Origin: Streptomyces africanus
GTDB taxonomy: Bacteria > Actinomycetota > Actinomycetes > Streptomycetales > Streptomycetaceae
Reading direction: 5' to 3'
DNA: 34,645 nt
NCBI RefSeq assembly: GCF_002150735.1
Contig: NZ_MUKA01000071.1
Location: 464-35,108 of the forward strand
Numbering within the stretch: the first letter of the stretch is position 1; each line of letters starts with the position of its first letter. Below the pieces are notes generated by a model. It searched no databases, had not been told where the DNA came from, and saw nothing but the letters and a program-made list of their open reading frames with translations. Shown here piece after piece: positions 25,346-32,637 of the stretch. A program made the position numbers and the translations under genes.

Positions 25346-25726
25346 GCTCCCGTCCTTGGCGGCGGCCTTGGCCACAAAGTGAGCCGGCGCTTCGTCAGCG
25401 GCCCGGACCGCACCGGAGCCCCAACGCTGGAGCCGATCCTGCAGCCGCTCGAACGCGAGCCGGCCGTGCTCCCGCACGACGAGTTCACCGTCCAGAGCGG
25501 TCGCATCCGGCAGCTGCCCGGCCCCGGCCACGACCTCCGGAAACGCCGGGCCCATCTCGGTGCCGCGCCTGGAGCGCAGCACCACCTTCCCCGCGTCGAT
25601 GCAGACCAGCGCCCGGAACCCATCCCATTTCAACTCCGCGGCCCACCCCGGCCGCAGACGGGGCTCGGGCACGGGCGCGCTCAGCATCGGTTCCGCAGCG
25701 TCCACATCACGCACCATGCCTTCCAC
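25346..25726 (-). pseudogene. ATP-dependent DNA ligase (LigD/LigC type), N-terminal head
   Basis: About 125 codons from GTG 25726. The adenylation-site lysine motif is ELKWDGFRALV (KxDG, motif I), then VVLRSRRGTEMGPAFPEVV and the DGELVV plus AFERLQDRL (motif III area). Motifs IV to VI are absent, and the frame runs without a stop into integrase sequence near 25345. It could charge with AMP only in part and cannot seal DNA. In Mycobacterium and Streptomyces such ligases work with Ku in end joining; a Ku tail lies on the same strand at 27725-28007. Confidence 0.7.
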
Positions 25727-25877
25727 CGCGACAGACGGCCGTTCGAGCGCTCTGGCCTGAGCGTGGCAAACGTCCTGTTCAAGCCTTCCTTGATCACCAC
25801 GTGTGCTGCTGTGCGGACCGATTGTCAGTGCCTGCTGTCACCATGGGCGGTCCGGTTGCTTCGAGGGGGAGGCATCT

Positions 25878-26168
25878 ATGCCTTTGGTACGCCCGTATGT
25901 GCGCTCTGACGGGACGCCGGTTCGTGGACATTCGCGGTGGCCGGCCGGCGCGAGACGGGAAATGACGATCTTCGCCGGGTTTGCCTTAGCCGTGGTGGTG
26001 TTAGGCAACGGCAACGCGACGGCGGGGAGTGGAGACGCGGCTCCGCGGCCGCAGCCGACCGTGCAGTATCCGATCCGGTTCGACGACGCCCCGCCGCCGC
26101 GGAATGTGCAGCCGCGGCCTACGGTGTCGTATCCCGTCCGGTTCCCTGAGACTGAGGGGACCCGGTGA
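25878..26168 (+). CDS. Small membrane-anchored protein with PTVxYPxRF repeats
   Basis: A 96-aa protein. The ATG at 25878 has GGGGGAGG 6 nt upstream, an excellent site. The charged N-terminus is followed by one hydrophobic stretch (MTIFAGFALAVVVLGNG), then a proline-rich tail that carries the motif PTV-x-YP-x-RF twice (RPQPTVQYPIRF and RPRPTVSYPVRF, 25 residues apart). I know no family for it. It overlaps the start of the nuclease gene by 4 bases (GTGA), so translation is likely coupled. The repeats could be docking sites for the nuclease or for DNA-associated partners; this is speculation. Confidence 0.72.
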   Translation: MPLVRPYVRSDGTPVRGHSRWPAGARREMTIFAGFALAVVVLGNGNATAGSGDAAPRPQPTVQYPIRFDDAPPPRNVQPRPTVSYPVRFPETEGTR

Positions 26169-26869
26169 CGCGGCGGCGGCGGCCGCCGGCACGGCGGCGT
26201 ACCCGGCGCGCGAGCAAGCGGCAGCAGCAGAAGGATGCTCAGCTGATCGCCTTTGCTGTGGTGGCGGCAGCGGTCATCGGACTGGTGGTGATGGTGGTCA
26301 ACTGGCTGCTGGCCCACTGGTGGGTCCTCCTCGTCGCCCTGGTGCTCACCGTGCTCGGCGGCATCGGCTGGCTCTCCCACCGTCAGCAGCAGGCCCGCTG
26401 GGAGGCTGTCCGCGCGCAGGGCCTGCGCTACGGGCTGGAGCAGCTGGACGCGCTGCATCACGCCAAATTCGAAGAGGCGGTCCGGGACCTGATGCGCCGG
26501 GACGGCTGCCGGGACGCCCAGCGGGTCGGAGGGGGCGGCGACCTGGGCGCGGACGTGAAGGCCACGGACCCGCTCGGCCGGCGCTGGGTGATCCAGTGCA
26601 AGCACCGCCGTCACGGCGCTCGCGGTTCGGCGGTGGGCACGCCGGATCTGCAGGTGCTCAACGGGACGGCCCGGCCGGTGCACGGGGCGGACGTCGCGGT
26701 GCTCGTGACGAACGGCAGGGTGACCGCGCCGGCCGTGGACTTCGCCAAGCAGCAGCGGCTGCACGTGGTGGACCGCCAGATGCTGGCCGTGTGGGCGTCG
26801 GGCTCACGGCCGTTGTGGGAGCTGCTGCGGGCCGTACCGCCCCCCAGGCGGCCAACGTCTCTGAGCTGA
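26165..26869 (+). CDS. Membrane-anchored Mrr-type restriction endonuclease
   Basis: A 234-aa protein. The GTG at 26165 overlaps the preceding stop. Residues 1-22 are strongly basic; two transmembrane helices lie at about 26-48 and 50-70 (LIAFAVVAAAVIGLVVMVV, then WWVLLVALVLTVLGGIGWL). From about residue 95 it has the Mrr_cat (PD-(D/E)xK) nuclease domain: KFEEAVRDLMRRDG, VGGGGDLGADVKATD and IQCKHR, with Asp126 or Asp130, Gln144 and Lys146 as the catalytic set. C-terminal ADVAVLVTNGRVTAPAVDFA matches the conserved end of the domain. Mrr enzymes cut modified (methylated) DNA. Membrane-tethered versions are widespread in Actinobacteria; their role is not settled. Confidence 0.9.
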   Translation: MTRRRRPPARRRTRRASKRQQQKDAQLIAFAVVAAAVIGLVVMVVNWLLAHWWVLLVALVLTVLGGIGWLSHRQQQARWEAVRAQGLRYGLEQLDALHHAKFEEAVRDLMRRDGCRDAQRVGGGGDLGADVKATDPLGRRWVIQCKHRRHGARGSAVGTPDLQVLNGTARPVHGADVAVLVTNGRVTAPAVDFAKQQRLHVVDRQMLAVWASGSRPLWELLRAVPPPRRPTSLS

Positions 26870-27072
26870 AAAAGGCGGCTTGTCAGCCTCGGGGGCGAGC
26901 CTGTGGCCTGCGATGGGCGCTCGACCGCCGGGCCTTGGCCCACCAGCCGGTCATCAGCGTCCGGCCGCCGGCGGGCAGGGTGAGGTGTAAACGCTCGGGT
27001 CATCCCCTCAGCTCTCCTGCCGCCGTCCTCGTCGGTGTGGAGGACTACGCGCCAGCCCACCTCGGCCGCTGC
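26870..27072. other. Spacer, no gene seen
   Basis: A 203-bp gap between the nuclease stop and the stop of the convergent zinc-ribbon gene. I see no reading frame I would support. Confidence 0.4.
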
Positions 27073-27339
27073 TTACCGGATGTCGGTGATGGCCTGGCTG
27101 AGCGGCCGGCGCAGGGTCGGCGGGGTGGTGAGGAAGCAGTCCCGGCATCGGTCGAGCCAGCGCGGGCCGTGGACCGGGTCGTGGACGACGCCGCTGCTGC
27201 GGGACGGCTGACCGCAGGCGGAGCATGGCGGCTCCTGCTGCATGCGTTCCCAGACCTCGGTGAACCGCGGCTCAGCCGATGCGGGGCACAGTGCGGCCGG
27301 GTCGACGCCGAGCTTGCGGGCCGCCTGGCAGAGGTTCAT
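27073..27339 (-). CDS. Small protein with a two-CxxC zinc-ribbon
   Basis: An 88-aa protein from ATG 27339, with AGAGGAGA 4 nt upstream; a longer frame upstream lacks a site. Residues 38-72 contain CSACGQPSRSSG and WLDRCRDCFLT, a CxxC-x(n)-CxxC treble-clef or zinc-ribbon pair. The N-terminus has a further Cys (MNLCQAARKLGVDPAALCPA), where KLGVDPAAL looks like a short HTH-type helix. I do not recognise a family. It is divergent from the DUF6233 gene 56 bp away. Confidence 0.65.
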   Translation of the reverse strand: MNLCQAARKLGVDPAALCPASAEPRFTEVWERMQQEPPCSACGQPSRSSGVVHDPVHGPRWLDRCRDCFLTTPPTLRRPLSQAITDIR

Positions 27340-27395
27340 GGGTCTCCTCTGCCCCTCTGGGTGCGCGGGGCAGCCCACCTCCTAGAATCGAACTT

Positions 27396-27728
27396 GTGAA
27401 CGATTTGCCGCCGGATCTGCCGCGCCTCCGCACCCTGGAGACCTGGCTCATCCTGACCCTGGACCGGGTACGGCGACAGATCGCGGACGCAGAGCGGCGC
27501 GAGGAGGAGCTCCAGCGCGGCATCGCCGCCCGGCCACCAGTACCGGACTGGCTGATCGAGCGGGGCCTGTCCGGCAGGGGCGCGGTCTACGTCCACGTCG
27601 GCGGCTGCTGGAATGCCGGGAAGCGCTCGAAGGGCGTCACCCAGGAGCAGGCACTGCACGCCCTCGCGGAGGGGGTCAAGCCCTGCCCGCAGTGCGAGCC
27701 CGACAACGCTCTGGGGTTCCTCGACTAA
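27396..27728 (+). CDS. DUF6233 family protein
   Basis: A 110-aa protein from GTG 27396. It begins NDLPPDLPRLRTLETWLI, goes through an Arg/Glu-rich helix (RRQIADAERREEELQRG), then PPVPDWLIERGLSGRG, and ends VHVGGCWNAGKRSKGVTQEQ, ALHALAEGVKPCPQCEPDNA. These are the blocks of the Streptomyces DUF6233 family. The C-terminal CW-x-AGKR and CPQC may bind a metal. The function is unknown. No ribosome site is clear (AATCGAACTT), so it may be leaderless. It overlaps the Ku remnant by 4 bases at the convergent end. Confidence 0.82.
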   Translation: MNDLPPDLPRLRTLETWLILTLDRVRRQIADAERREEELQRGIAARPPVPDWLIERGLSGRGAVYVHVGGCWNAGKRSKGVTQEQALHALAEGVKPCPQCEPDNALGFLD

Positions 27729-28007
27729 GCGCTGCGCGGCCGTCGCCCGGACGTCTTCTTGGCCGCGGCCTTCTTCGTGGTCCTCTTCGCGGCGGCCTCC
27801 TCGGCCGGCTCCTTCTTCGCGGCTTTCTTCTTCGGCAGTTCGTGCACGTCGGCGTCCTCGCCGCGGGAAGCCCTGGCCTTCTGCGCGGACTCGGTCAGCG
27901 CGGCCATCAGGTAGACGATCTGCCCCGGCGCCGCCTCCGGCTCCTGAAGCTTCGGCGGCTCGCGATGCTCCCGCTTCGCTTCGATGATCCGGGAGAGGGC
28001 CTCGGTG
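27725..28007 (-). pseudogene. Ku protein, C-terminal tail
   Basis: About 93 codons on the minus strand: EALSRIIEAKREHREPPKL, then IVYLMAALTESAQKARASRG and the basic, lysine/alanine tail (PKKKAAKKEP, AKRTTKKAAAKKT). This is the end of actinobacterial Ku, the DNA-end-binding partner of LigD, including the AK-rich extension. The whole beta-barrel that makes the ring around DNA is missing. Just upstream, near 28008, the sequence turns into a glycosyltransferase head. It cannot function as Ku. The frame upstream is open, so a chimeric peptide could still be made. Confidence 0.75.
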
Positions 28008-28172
28008 TCCGAACTCCGTCGATCTCGTAGCTCGTGTCGGTCCGCCCGGGGGTGCGACAGCCAGACCTCCACCTGGTGGCCACGCTCGACCAGAGGACGG
28101 AGCATCGAGTGCAGCATCCACTCCATCGGCGTATTCCGGTGGGTAGCCGTACACCCGCGCCACGATCGACAT
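28008..28172 (-). pseudogene. Family-4 glycosyltransferase, N-terminal head
   Basis: Minus strand from ATG 28172: MSIVARVYGYPPEYA, then after a one-base or small deletion PMEWMLHSMLRPLVERGHQV-EVWLSHP, then, one frame over, SYEIDGVRT. It is the opening of GT4 enzymes: beta-1, the PPE loop, AEWM-helix with HSML, GHxV and the YEIDGV block. The normal GxEWM has become ME-WM through the deletion. It then runs into the Ku tail. It is a dead fragment. Confidence 0.55.
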
Positions 28173-28372
28173 GCGCCGCCCTGCTGATGCCGCGGCCAGC
28201 CGGTACGGACGGGATGCCACCGTGTCCAGCTGAAGAACCCCCCCGGCAGTGGCGTTACGAAGCACCGCACGTACCGGACGAAGCGGGCATGCATGCACCC
28301 TCGCCGGTTCGAGCGGACTTCCATTCAGCCCGGGCACAGCGAAGCGGAGCCAGACCTTGTGGGGGAAACCAC

Positions 28373-28740
28373 CGCTAAGTGGCCTGCTGAGGCACGACCG
28401 GCACGAACGGCTCACAGCCACCTTGCTCGCGCTGGTCGCGAACCGGCCACAGGGCCGCGCGCTCGATGCCGGTATCGCTCCGGCCTCGGCCGAGGCCGGA
28501 CCCATCGTCAACGCCCTCACCGCTCGTTACGCGGAAACCTTCGGCCGGGCAGACGACGCCGACTTGCGTCACTGGCTGCTGACGCGCCTGGAGATCGTCG
28601 GCGAACCCCGCGCGGAGCGCTACTGGCACCTGCTGGCCGTCATCAACGGATGGCCCGTCCTGCCCAGTCTGGCGCCGGTGTTCACATGGTTCGCAGAAGC
28701 CCTGCGCGCTCACACTCCGCAGCAGTCCCGGGTGCAGTAG
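28373..28740 (+). pseudogene. MerR-family regulator, C-terminal half
   Basis: The plus-strand frame reads HDRHERLTATLLALVANRPQ, GPIVNALTARYAETFGRAD, LRHWLLTRLEIVGEPRAERY and LLAVINGWPVLPSLAPVF. This closely matches the C-terminal helical part of a Streptomyces MerR-like regulator subfamily that I know from its LLAVINGWP block. The DNA-binding half is absent, the frame upstream is unrelated, and no start or site is convincing. I call it a remnant, with moderate certainty about the family. Confidence 0.5.
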
Positions 28741-29164
28741 TCCCACGCCTGCCGATCGCTCAGATCCTCGCGGCTTGGAGCAGGCCGCGAGGGTCTCGGA
28801 GCGTTCGACAAGGTGGCCGCCCTCGAAGCGGACTCCGGCGCGGACAAGGGCGACCGTCCCGGCCCGGGCCCGGCGGGCCGTCGGGTTCCAAGAACCGCCA
28901 CCCGGCACGGCCTGGTTACCCAGGCCATCGGCCGCACACGACGCCACCCAGGGCCAGGGTGGTGCCGATCGAACTGAGGTCCTGAACCTGTGGCGGTGGC
29001 AGTCTCGGTTCCTGGACTGAGTCGGCTCCAGACCGCCACGGTGGTCACCGTCTCCGCTCCACGCCGCGTTCATCTCGTCAAGCGTTAAGGCCGGGGCGCC
29101 CACTGCGGCGGAGGCGCGCCGAGGACGGGGGACCGGTTCCGGGGGCGGTGGCCGCTGGTACCGG
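28741..29164. other. Spacer with a transposase-tail remnant
   Basis: Around 28848-28925 on the plus strand a frame reads RPGPGGPSGSKNRHPARPGY, like the C-terminal tail GPGRPLGSKNRRP of the amber-broken transposase at 696-2099. It seems to be a last scrap of a second copy of that element. Otherwise no gene is seen here. Confidence 0.4.
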
Positions 29165-30025
29165 TCAGGGAGAACCCTGCGGGCGGGGCCGGCGCCGGGT
29201 GGCGTGGAGGGAGCCGAGCAGGCCCAGGGCCTGGGCGCTGGGGCTGCCCGGTTCGGCGTGGTAGATGACGAGCTGCTGGCCGGGCGCGTCGCGTACGTCG
29301 AAGGCCTGGTAGGTGAGGGTGAGGGGACCGACGTCCGGGTGGCGCAGGTGTTTGGCGTCCTGAGTTTTGCCGCGCACGGTGTGGGCGTTCCAGAGGCGGG
29401 TGAACGTGGCGCTGTGCTCGGTGAGGGTGCGGACCAGGGCGCGCAGCCGTGGGGCGTTCGGGTCGAAGCCTGCTGCGTGGCGCAGGTTGGCGACGGTGGC
29501 CTGGGCCGCCCGGTCCCAGTCCGTGTAGAAGTGCTGGCCCGCGGGGTCGAGGAACGTCATGCGCGCCAGGTTGTCCGCCGGGTCGAACGGGGCGTAGAGG
29601 GCATCGGCCAGGGTGTTGGTTGCGAGGATGTCCAGGGTCCGGTCGAAGACGAAGGCGGGGGTGTTCGGGTAGCCGTCCATCAGCTGACGCAGCGCTGGAC
29701 TGACTTGCTCGGCGGTGTGCGCGGCGAGCTGGTGGCCCGGTGTGGCCCCTGCCAGTCGGTACAGGTGCGCGCGGTCGTCGGTGCCGAGCCGCAGCGCGCG
29801 GGTGAGGGCGTCGAGCACCTGGGGTGAGGGGTTGCGCTCTCGCCCCTGTTCCAGGCGGGCGTAGTAGTCGGTGTTCACTCCGCTCAGGACGGCGACCTCC
29901 TCGCGGCGCAGTCCGGCGACCTTGCGGGTCCCGTAGCTCGCCATGCCGACGTCCTGCGGCCCCAGGTCGGCGCGGCGTGCGCGGAGGAAGTCACCCAGGT
30001 GGTTGTCGGCCGTGCGTTCAGACAT
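29165..30025 (-). CDS. XRE-family regulator with MmyB-like ligand domain (second copy)
   Basis: A 286-aa paralogue of the regulator at 4467-5297. The ATG 30025 lies 6 bases after a TACGCT -10 box and has no ribosome site (leaderless); a longer frame upstream would read through promoter and operator. N-terminal helix-turn-helix: GLRREEVAVLSGVNTDYYAR, LEQGRERNPSPQVLDAL. MmyB-like domain: VFDRTLDILATNTLADALY, HFYTDWDRAAQATVANLRH, and the closing VIYHAEPGSPSAQALGLLGS. The sequence follows its paralogue closely at these blocks and diverges between them, so it is a paralogue, not a recent duplicate. Its divergent targets are the two SDR genes beginning at 30185. The operator core at 30058-30078 is identical to the one at 4413-4433. 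Confidence 0.9.
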   Translation of the reverse strand: MSERTADNHLGDFLRARRADLGPQDVGMASYGTRKVAGLRREEVAVLSGVNTDYYARLEQGRERNPSPQVLDALTRALRLGTDDRAHLYRLAGATPGHQLAAHTAEQVSPALRQLMDGYPNTPAFVFDRTLDILATNTLADALYAPFDPADNLARMTFLDPAGQHFYTDWDRAAQATVANLRHAAGFDPNAPRLRALVRTLTEHSATFTRLWNAHTVRGKTQDAKHLRHPDVGPLTLTYQAFDVRDAPGQQLVIYHAEPGSPSAQALGLLGSLHATRRRPRPQGSP

Positions 30026-30031
30026 GTGTTC

Positions 30032-30037
30032 AGCGTA
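30032..30037 (-). promoter_or_regulatory. -10 box of second leaderless regulator promoter
   Basis: CCCCCGCC-TACGCT, six bases before the ATG at 30025 (minus strand). This is the same layout as at 4455-4467. The operator core starts 20 bp further upstream, over the -35 region. Confidence 0.5.
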
Positions 30038-30053
30038 GGCGGGGGCACCGAGC

Positions 30054-30082
30054 TCTGCCTGGGTGTGCCGCACCCAGGCAGA
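30054..30082. promoter_or_regulatory. Dyad operator of second MmyB-like regulator
   Basis: Perfect 12-bp arms (TCTGCCTGGGTG and complement) around 5 nt. The core CCTGGGTG-N5-CACCCAGG (30058-30078) is the same as in the gap before the first regulator, with the same 5-nt centre. The flanks differ (TCTG versus CTCTT). It lies 107 bp upstream of the SDR ATG. Confidence 0.75.
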
Positions 30083-30184
30083 ACGCAACCTGGCCGAGGG
30101 CCACCTGCCTGCCCATTCTCGGTGGGGCGCGACCAATACGAGGGAAGCGCCCTGATCGAGGAGTACCGAAGAGAGGAGCCCGCC

Positions 30185-30955
30185 ATGGACGGGATGGCTG
30201 GAGGCGATCGGCAGGCCCCCGAGTTCGCCGGGAAGGTCGCTGTCGTCACAGGGGGCGCGCGGGGCGTGGGCAGGGAGACAGTGGCGCTGCTGAGCGCTCG
30301 TGGCGCCCATGTCGTCGCCGTCGACCTGCGCCCGGAGACCGAGGCCTTGCCGGACGAATTTCCCGGCGTCCTGCCGGTGACCGGTGATGTGACGCGGGAG
30401 GAGACCGCCGCCCGGGCCGTTGAGAGGGCCGTCGACGCCTTCGGCGGGCTGGACATCCTGGTGAACAACGCCGGGCGCACCCTGAACAAGCCCGTCACCG
30501 ACACCACCGCCGAGGACTGGGACGCGGTGATGGCGGTCAACGCCCGCGGTTCCTTCTTCTTCGCCCGCGAGGCTTTCCGGGCCATGAGGGCCCGCGGCGG
30601 CGGAGCCATCGTCAGCACCGGCTCCTACACGTGCACCGTCGCCCTGCCCGAGGGCGCTGCCTACAGCGCCTCCAAGGGCGCTCTGGCCCAGCTGACCAAG
30701 GTGCTCGCTGTGGAGGGCGGGCCCCTGGGCATCCGCGCCAACCTCGTCGCCGCGGGCGTGATCGAGACCGACTTTCTCGACACGTTCCGCTCCGACAGCC
30801 GCGCATACCTGGCGTCCTTCGCCGACGCACAGCCTCTGGGCCGGGTGGCGCAGCCCGCGGAGATCGCCGAGGTCCTGTGCTTCCTCGCATCATCGCGCTC
30901 CAGTTTCGTCACGGGAGCCGTGGTCGCCGCCGACGGCGGCTTCACCGCGCTCTGA
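30185..30955 (+). CDS. SDR-family oxidoreductase
   Basis: A 256-aa short-chain dehydrogenase. The ATG at 30185 has GAGAGGAG 7 nt upstream. Cofactor motif TGGARGVG at about 22-29, VDLR after beta-2 (acidic residue, NAD(H) preference), NNAG, catalytic Ser147, Tyr160 and Lys164 (YSASK), and C-terminal FLASSRSSFVTGAVVAADGG, the 'FabG-like' ending with AADGG. It probably oxidises or reduces an alcohol or ketone. It is transcribed away from the second MmyB-like regulator and followed 60 bp later by a further SDR; the two probably form an operon. Confidence 0.9.
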   Translation: MDGMAGGDRQAPEFAGKVAVVTGGARGVGRETVALLSARGAHVVAVDLRPETEALPDEFPGVLPVTGDVTREETAARAVERAVDAFGGLDILVNNAGRTLNKPVTDTTAEDWDAVMAVNARGSFFFAREAFRAMRARGGGAIVSTGSYTCTVALPEGAAYSASKGALAQLTKVLAVEGGPLGIRANLVAAGVIETDFLDTFRSDSRAYLASFADAQPLGRVAQPAEIAEVLCFLASSRSSFVTGAVVAADGGFTAL

Positions 30956-31015
30956 TCCGGCACACGGGATACCGAGCACACCAGCACTAGACACGGAATC
31001 GAGGGAATTACCGCC

Positions 31016-31771
31016 ATGACGGGACGTCTGACAGGAAAGACAGCGCTGATCACGGGCGCGACGGGCGGCATCGGGCGGGCCACCGCGGAGCTGTTCGCCC
31101 GCGAAGGAGCACGTCTCCTGGTCACCGACGCCGCCGCCGGCGCCGCGGCGGACCTGGCGGCACGGCTGGAGAGCAGCGGCGCCGAGGCCGTGGGCATCGG
31201 CCTGGACGTGTCGTCGCACCAGCAGTGGAACGAGGCCATCGCCCAGGTCGCGCAGCACTTCGGAGGGCTGGACGTGTTGGTGAACATCGCGGGCATCGTG
31301 GACTGGCCCGGCATCGAGGACGCCGATCCGCAGGTGTGGGACCGGGTGATCGCCGTCAATCAGACCGGCACCTGGCTGGGCATGAAGACCGCCATGCCGC
31401 TGCTGCGCGCCAACGGCAACGGCTCGGTGGTCAACACCTCGTCCGTCCTGGGGCTGATCGGCAGCGGGGCCGCCGCCGCGTACCAGGCGTCCAAGGGAGC
31501 CGTACGCCTGCTGACCAAGACCGCCGCGGTGGAGTACGCGACTCGGGGCGTGCGCGTGAACTCCGTGCACCCGGGAGTCATCGCCACTCCGATGATCCAG
31601 GAGATCCTCGACAACGAAGGGGACCAGCAGCCCGACATCGTACGGACCCCGATGCGGCGCGCCGGCCGCCCTGAGGAGATCGCCCCCACAATGCTGTTCC
31701 TGGCCAGCGACGAATCCTCGTTCGTCACCGGGGCGGAGTTCGTCGTCGACGGCGGGCTCACCGCACACTGA
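31016..31771 (+). CDS. SDR-family oxidoreductase (glucose-1-dehydrogenase-like)
   Basis: A 251-aa short-chain dehydrogenase. Cofactor motif TGATGGIG at 13-20; NIAG in place of the usual NNAG at 90-93; catalytic Ser142 or 143, Tyr156 and Lys160 (YQASK); C-terminal FLASDESSFVTGAEFVVDGG, a complete classical ending. The start is ATG 31016 with GAGGGAATTACCGCC before it (GAGGG 10 nt upstream). It is 60 bp after the previous SDR and about 42% similar by eye in the conserved blocks. Tandem SDR pairs may do successive oxidations of one substrate. Confidence 0.9.
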   Translation: MTGRLTGKTALITGATGGIGRATAELFAREGARLLVTDAAAGAAADLAARLESSGAEAVGIGLDVSSHQQWNEAIAQVAQHFGGLDVLVNIAGIVDWPGIEDADPQVWDRVIAVNQTGTWLGMKTAMPLLRANGNGSVVNTSSVLGLIGSGAAAAYQASKGAVRLLTKTAAVEYATRGVRVNSVHPGVIATPMIQEILDNEGDQQPDIVRTPMRRAGRPEEIAPTMLFLASDESSFVTGAEFVVDGGLTAH

Positions 31772-31949
31772 CCCGACGGCTCTTCGCAGCCCGGACGCAC
31801 CTCATACCGGCGCAGAGCCCGGGTGAACGGCGAGTACGCACCCTCGCAACCAAGCCCGCGCCCCTCGTCGAACAGTGTGGTCGCCCACAGACGCCGCTGA
31901 CCGGGTGCTCGCATGCCGGTCCAGGAGGGCTCAGCTGGTCGGCACCGGT

Positions 31950-32135
31950 TTCCTCGTCCAGCCGGCGGTGGCGCCTTTCGGGCCAGGCGCCTGGTCATGA
32001 GGGTGATGGCGGCTCAGGTGATCAGAGTCTCGGAGTGCTGGATGAGCCGTTCGTAGTCCCTCGCGTGGCGGCGTGCGTGCATCATCCACGCGAGCGACCT
32101 CTCGATGGCCCAGCGGCGCAGCACGATGAAGCCGG
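31950..32135 (-). pseudogene. IS5-type transposase C-terminal tail with internal TGA
   Basis: Minus strand: FIVLRRWAIERSLAWMMHAR, RHARDYERLIQHSETLIT, TGA stop, AAITLMTRRLARK. The block matches the end of IS5-family transposases (RRWVVERTFAW, RRLARDYE, SE-MI-WAA). The TGA at about 32013 stands where Trp is expected before AA, so TGG to TGA. No N-terminal part is present. It is a different sub-lineage from the IS5 remnant at 5953. Confidence 0.7.
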
Positions 32136-32637
32136 AGGCGCCCGAGATCACCATCCACGATCAAGCCGGTCAGCCGTCCCAAGGACCGCGCTTGCGGAGC
32201 AGGCGGCCCCGGTTCAGCCTGCCAGCTGCTGGAGCCATTCGCGGAGCAGCGCCGTCTCGGTGTCTCGCAGAGGTACCCCGGTTCCCGCAGCCGGGGGCCC
32301 TGGTGGTGAGCGCGGTTTCCAGTGCGGCATCGAGGGCGAGTGCGCGCGCGGCCAGGTCCGACCCGGATGAGGCTGGCGGGTCCGTGGTGATCGAGGCGAT
32401 GACGGTGTCCCGCAGCCGTGCCGAAGTGGTCAGGTCCCGACGGGACTGATGCACCGGCGGTGCCGGTCGACGCGGCGGCTTGCCGCCCGACAGCTCTCAC
32501 AACCGGTCGGCCCAGCGTGAGGGAACGGACCCCGGGGGAACCCCCGAGCCCCTCCGACGGCCCGGACTCCCGCTGAACCGACGCGGGCCCGTCGTTTCCC
32601 GCGCCGCCCAGCCGCTCCTGGCCGGCCGCCGAGCCGG
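32136..32637. other. Spacer, no supported gene
   Basis: A minus-strand frame around 32170-32454 has alanine-rich, protein-like composition (ARALALDAALETALTTRAP) but no recognised family or good site. A short CGGGGG-AA-CCCCCG hairpin at 32533-32546 may end the ketosynthase operon. Confidence 0.3.
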
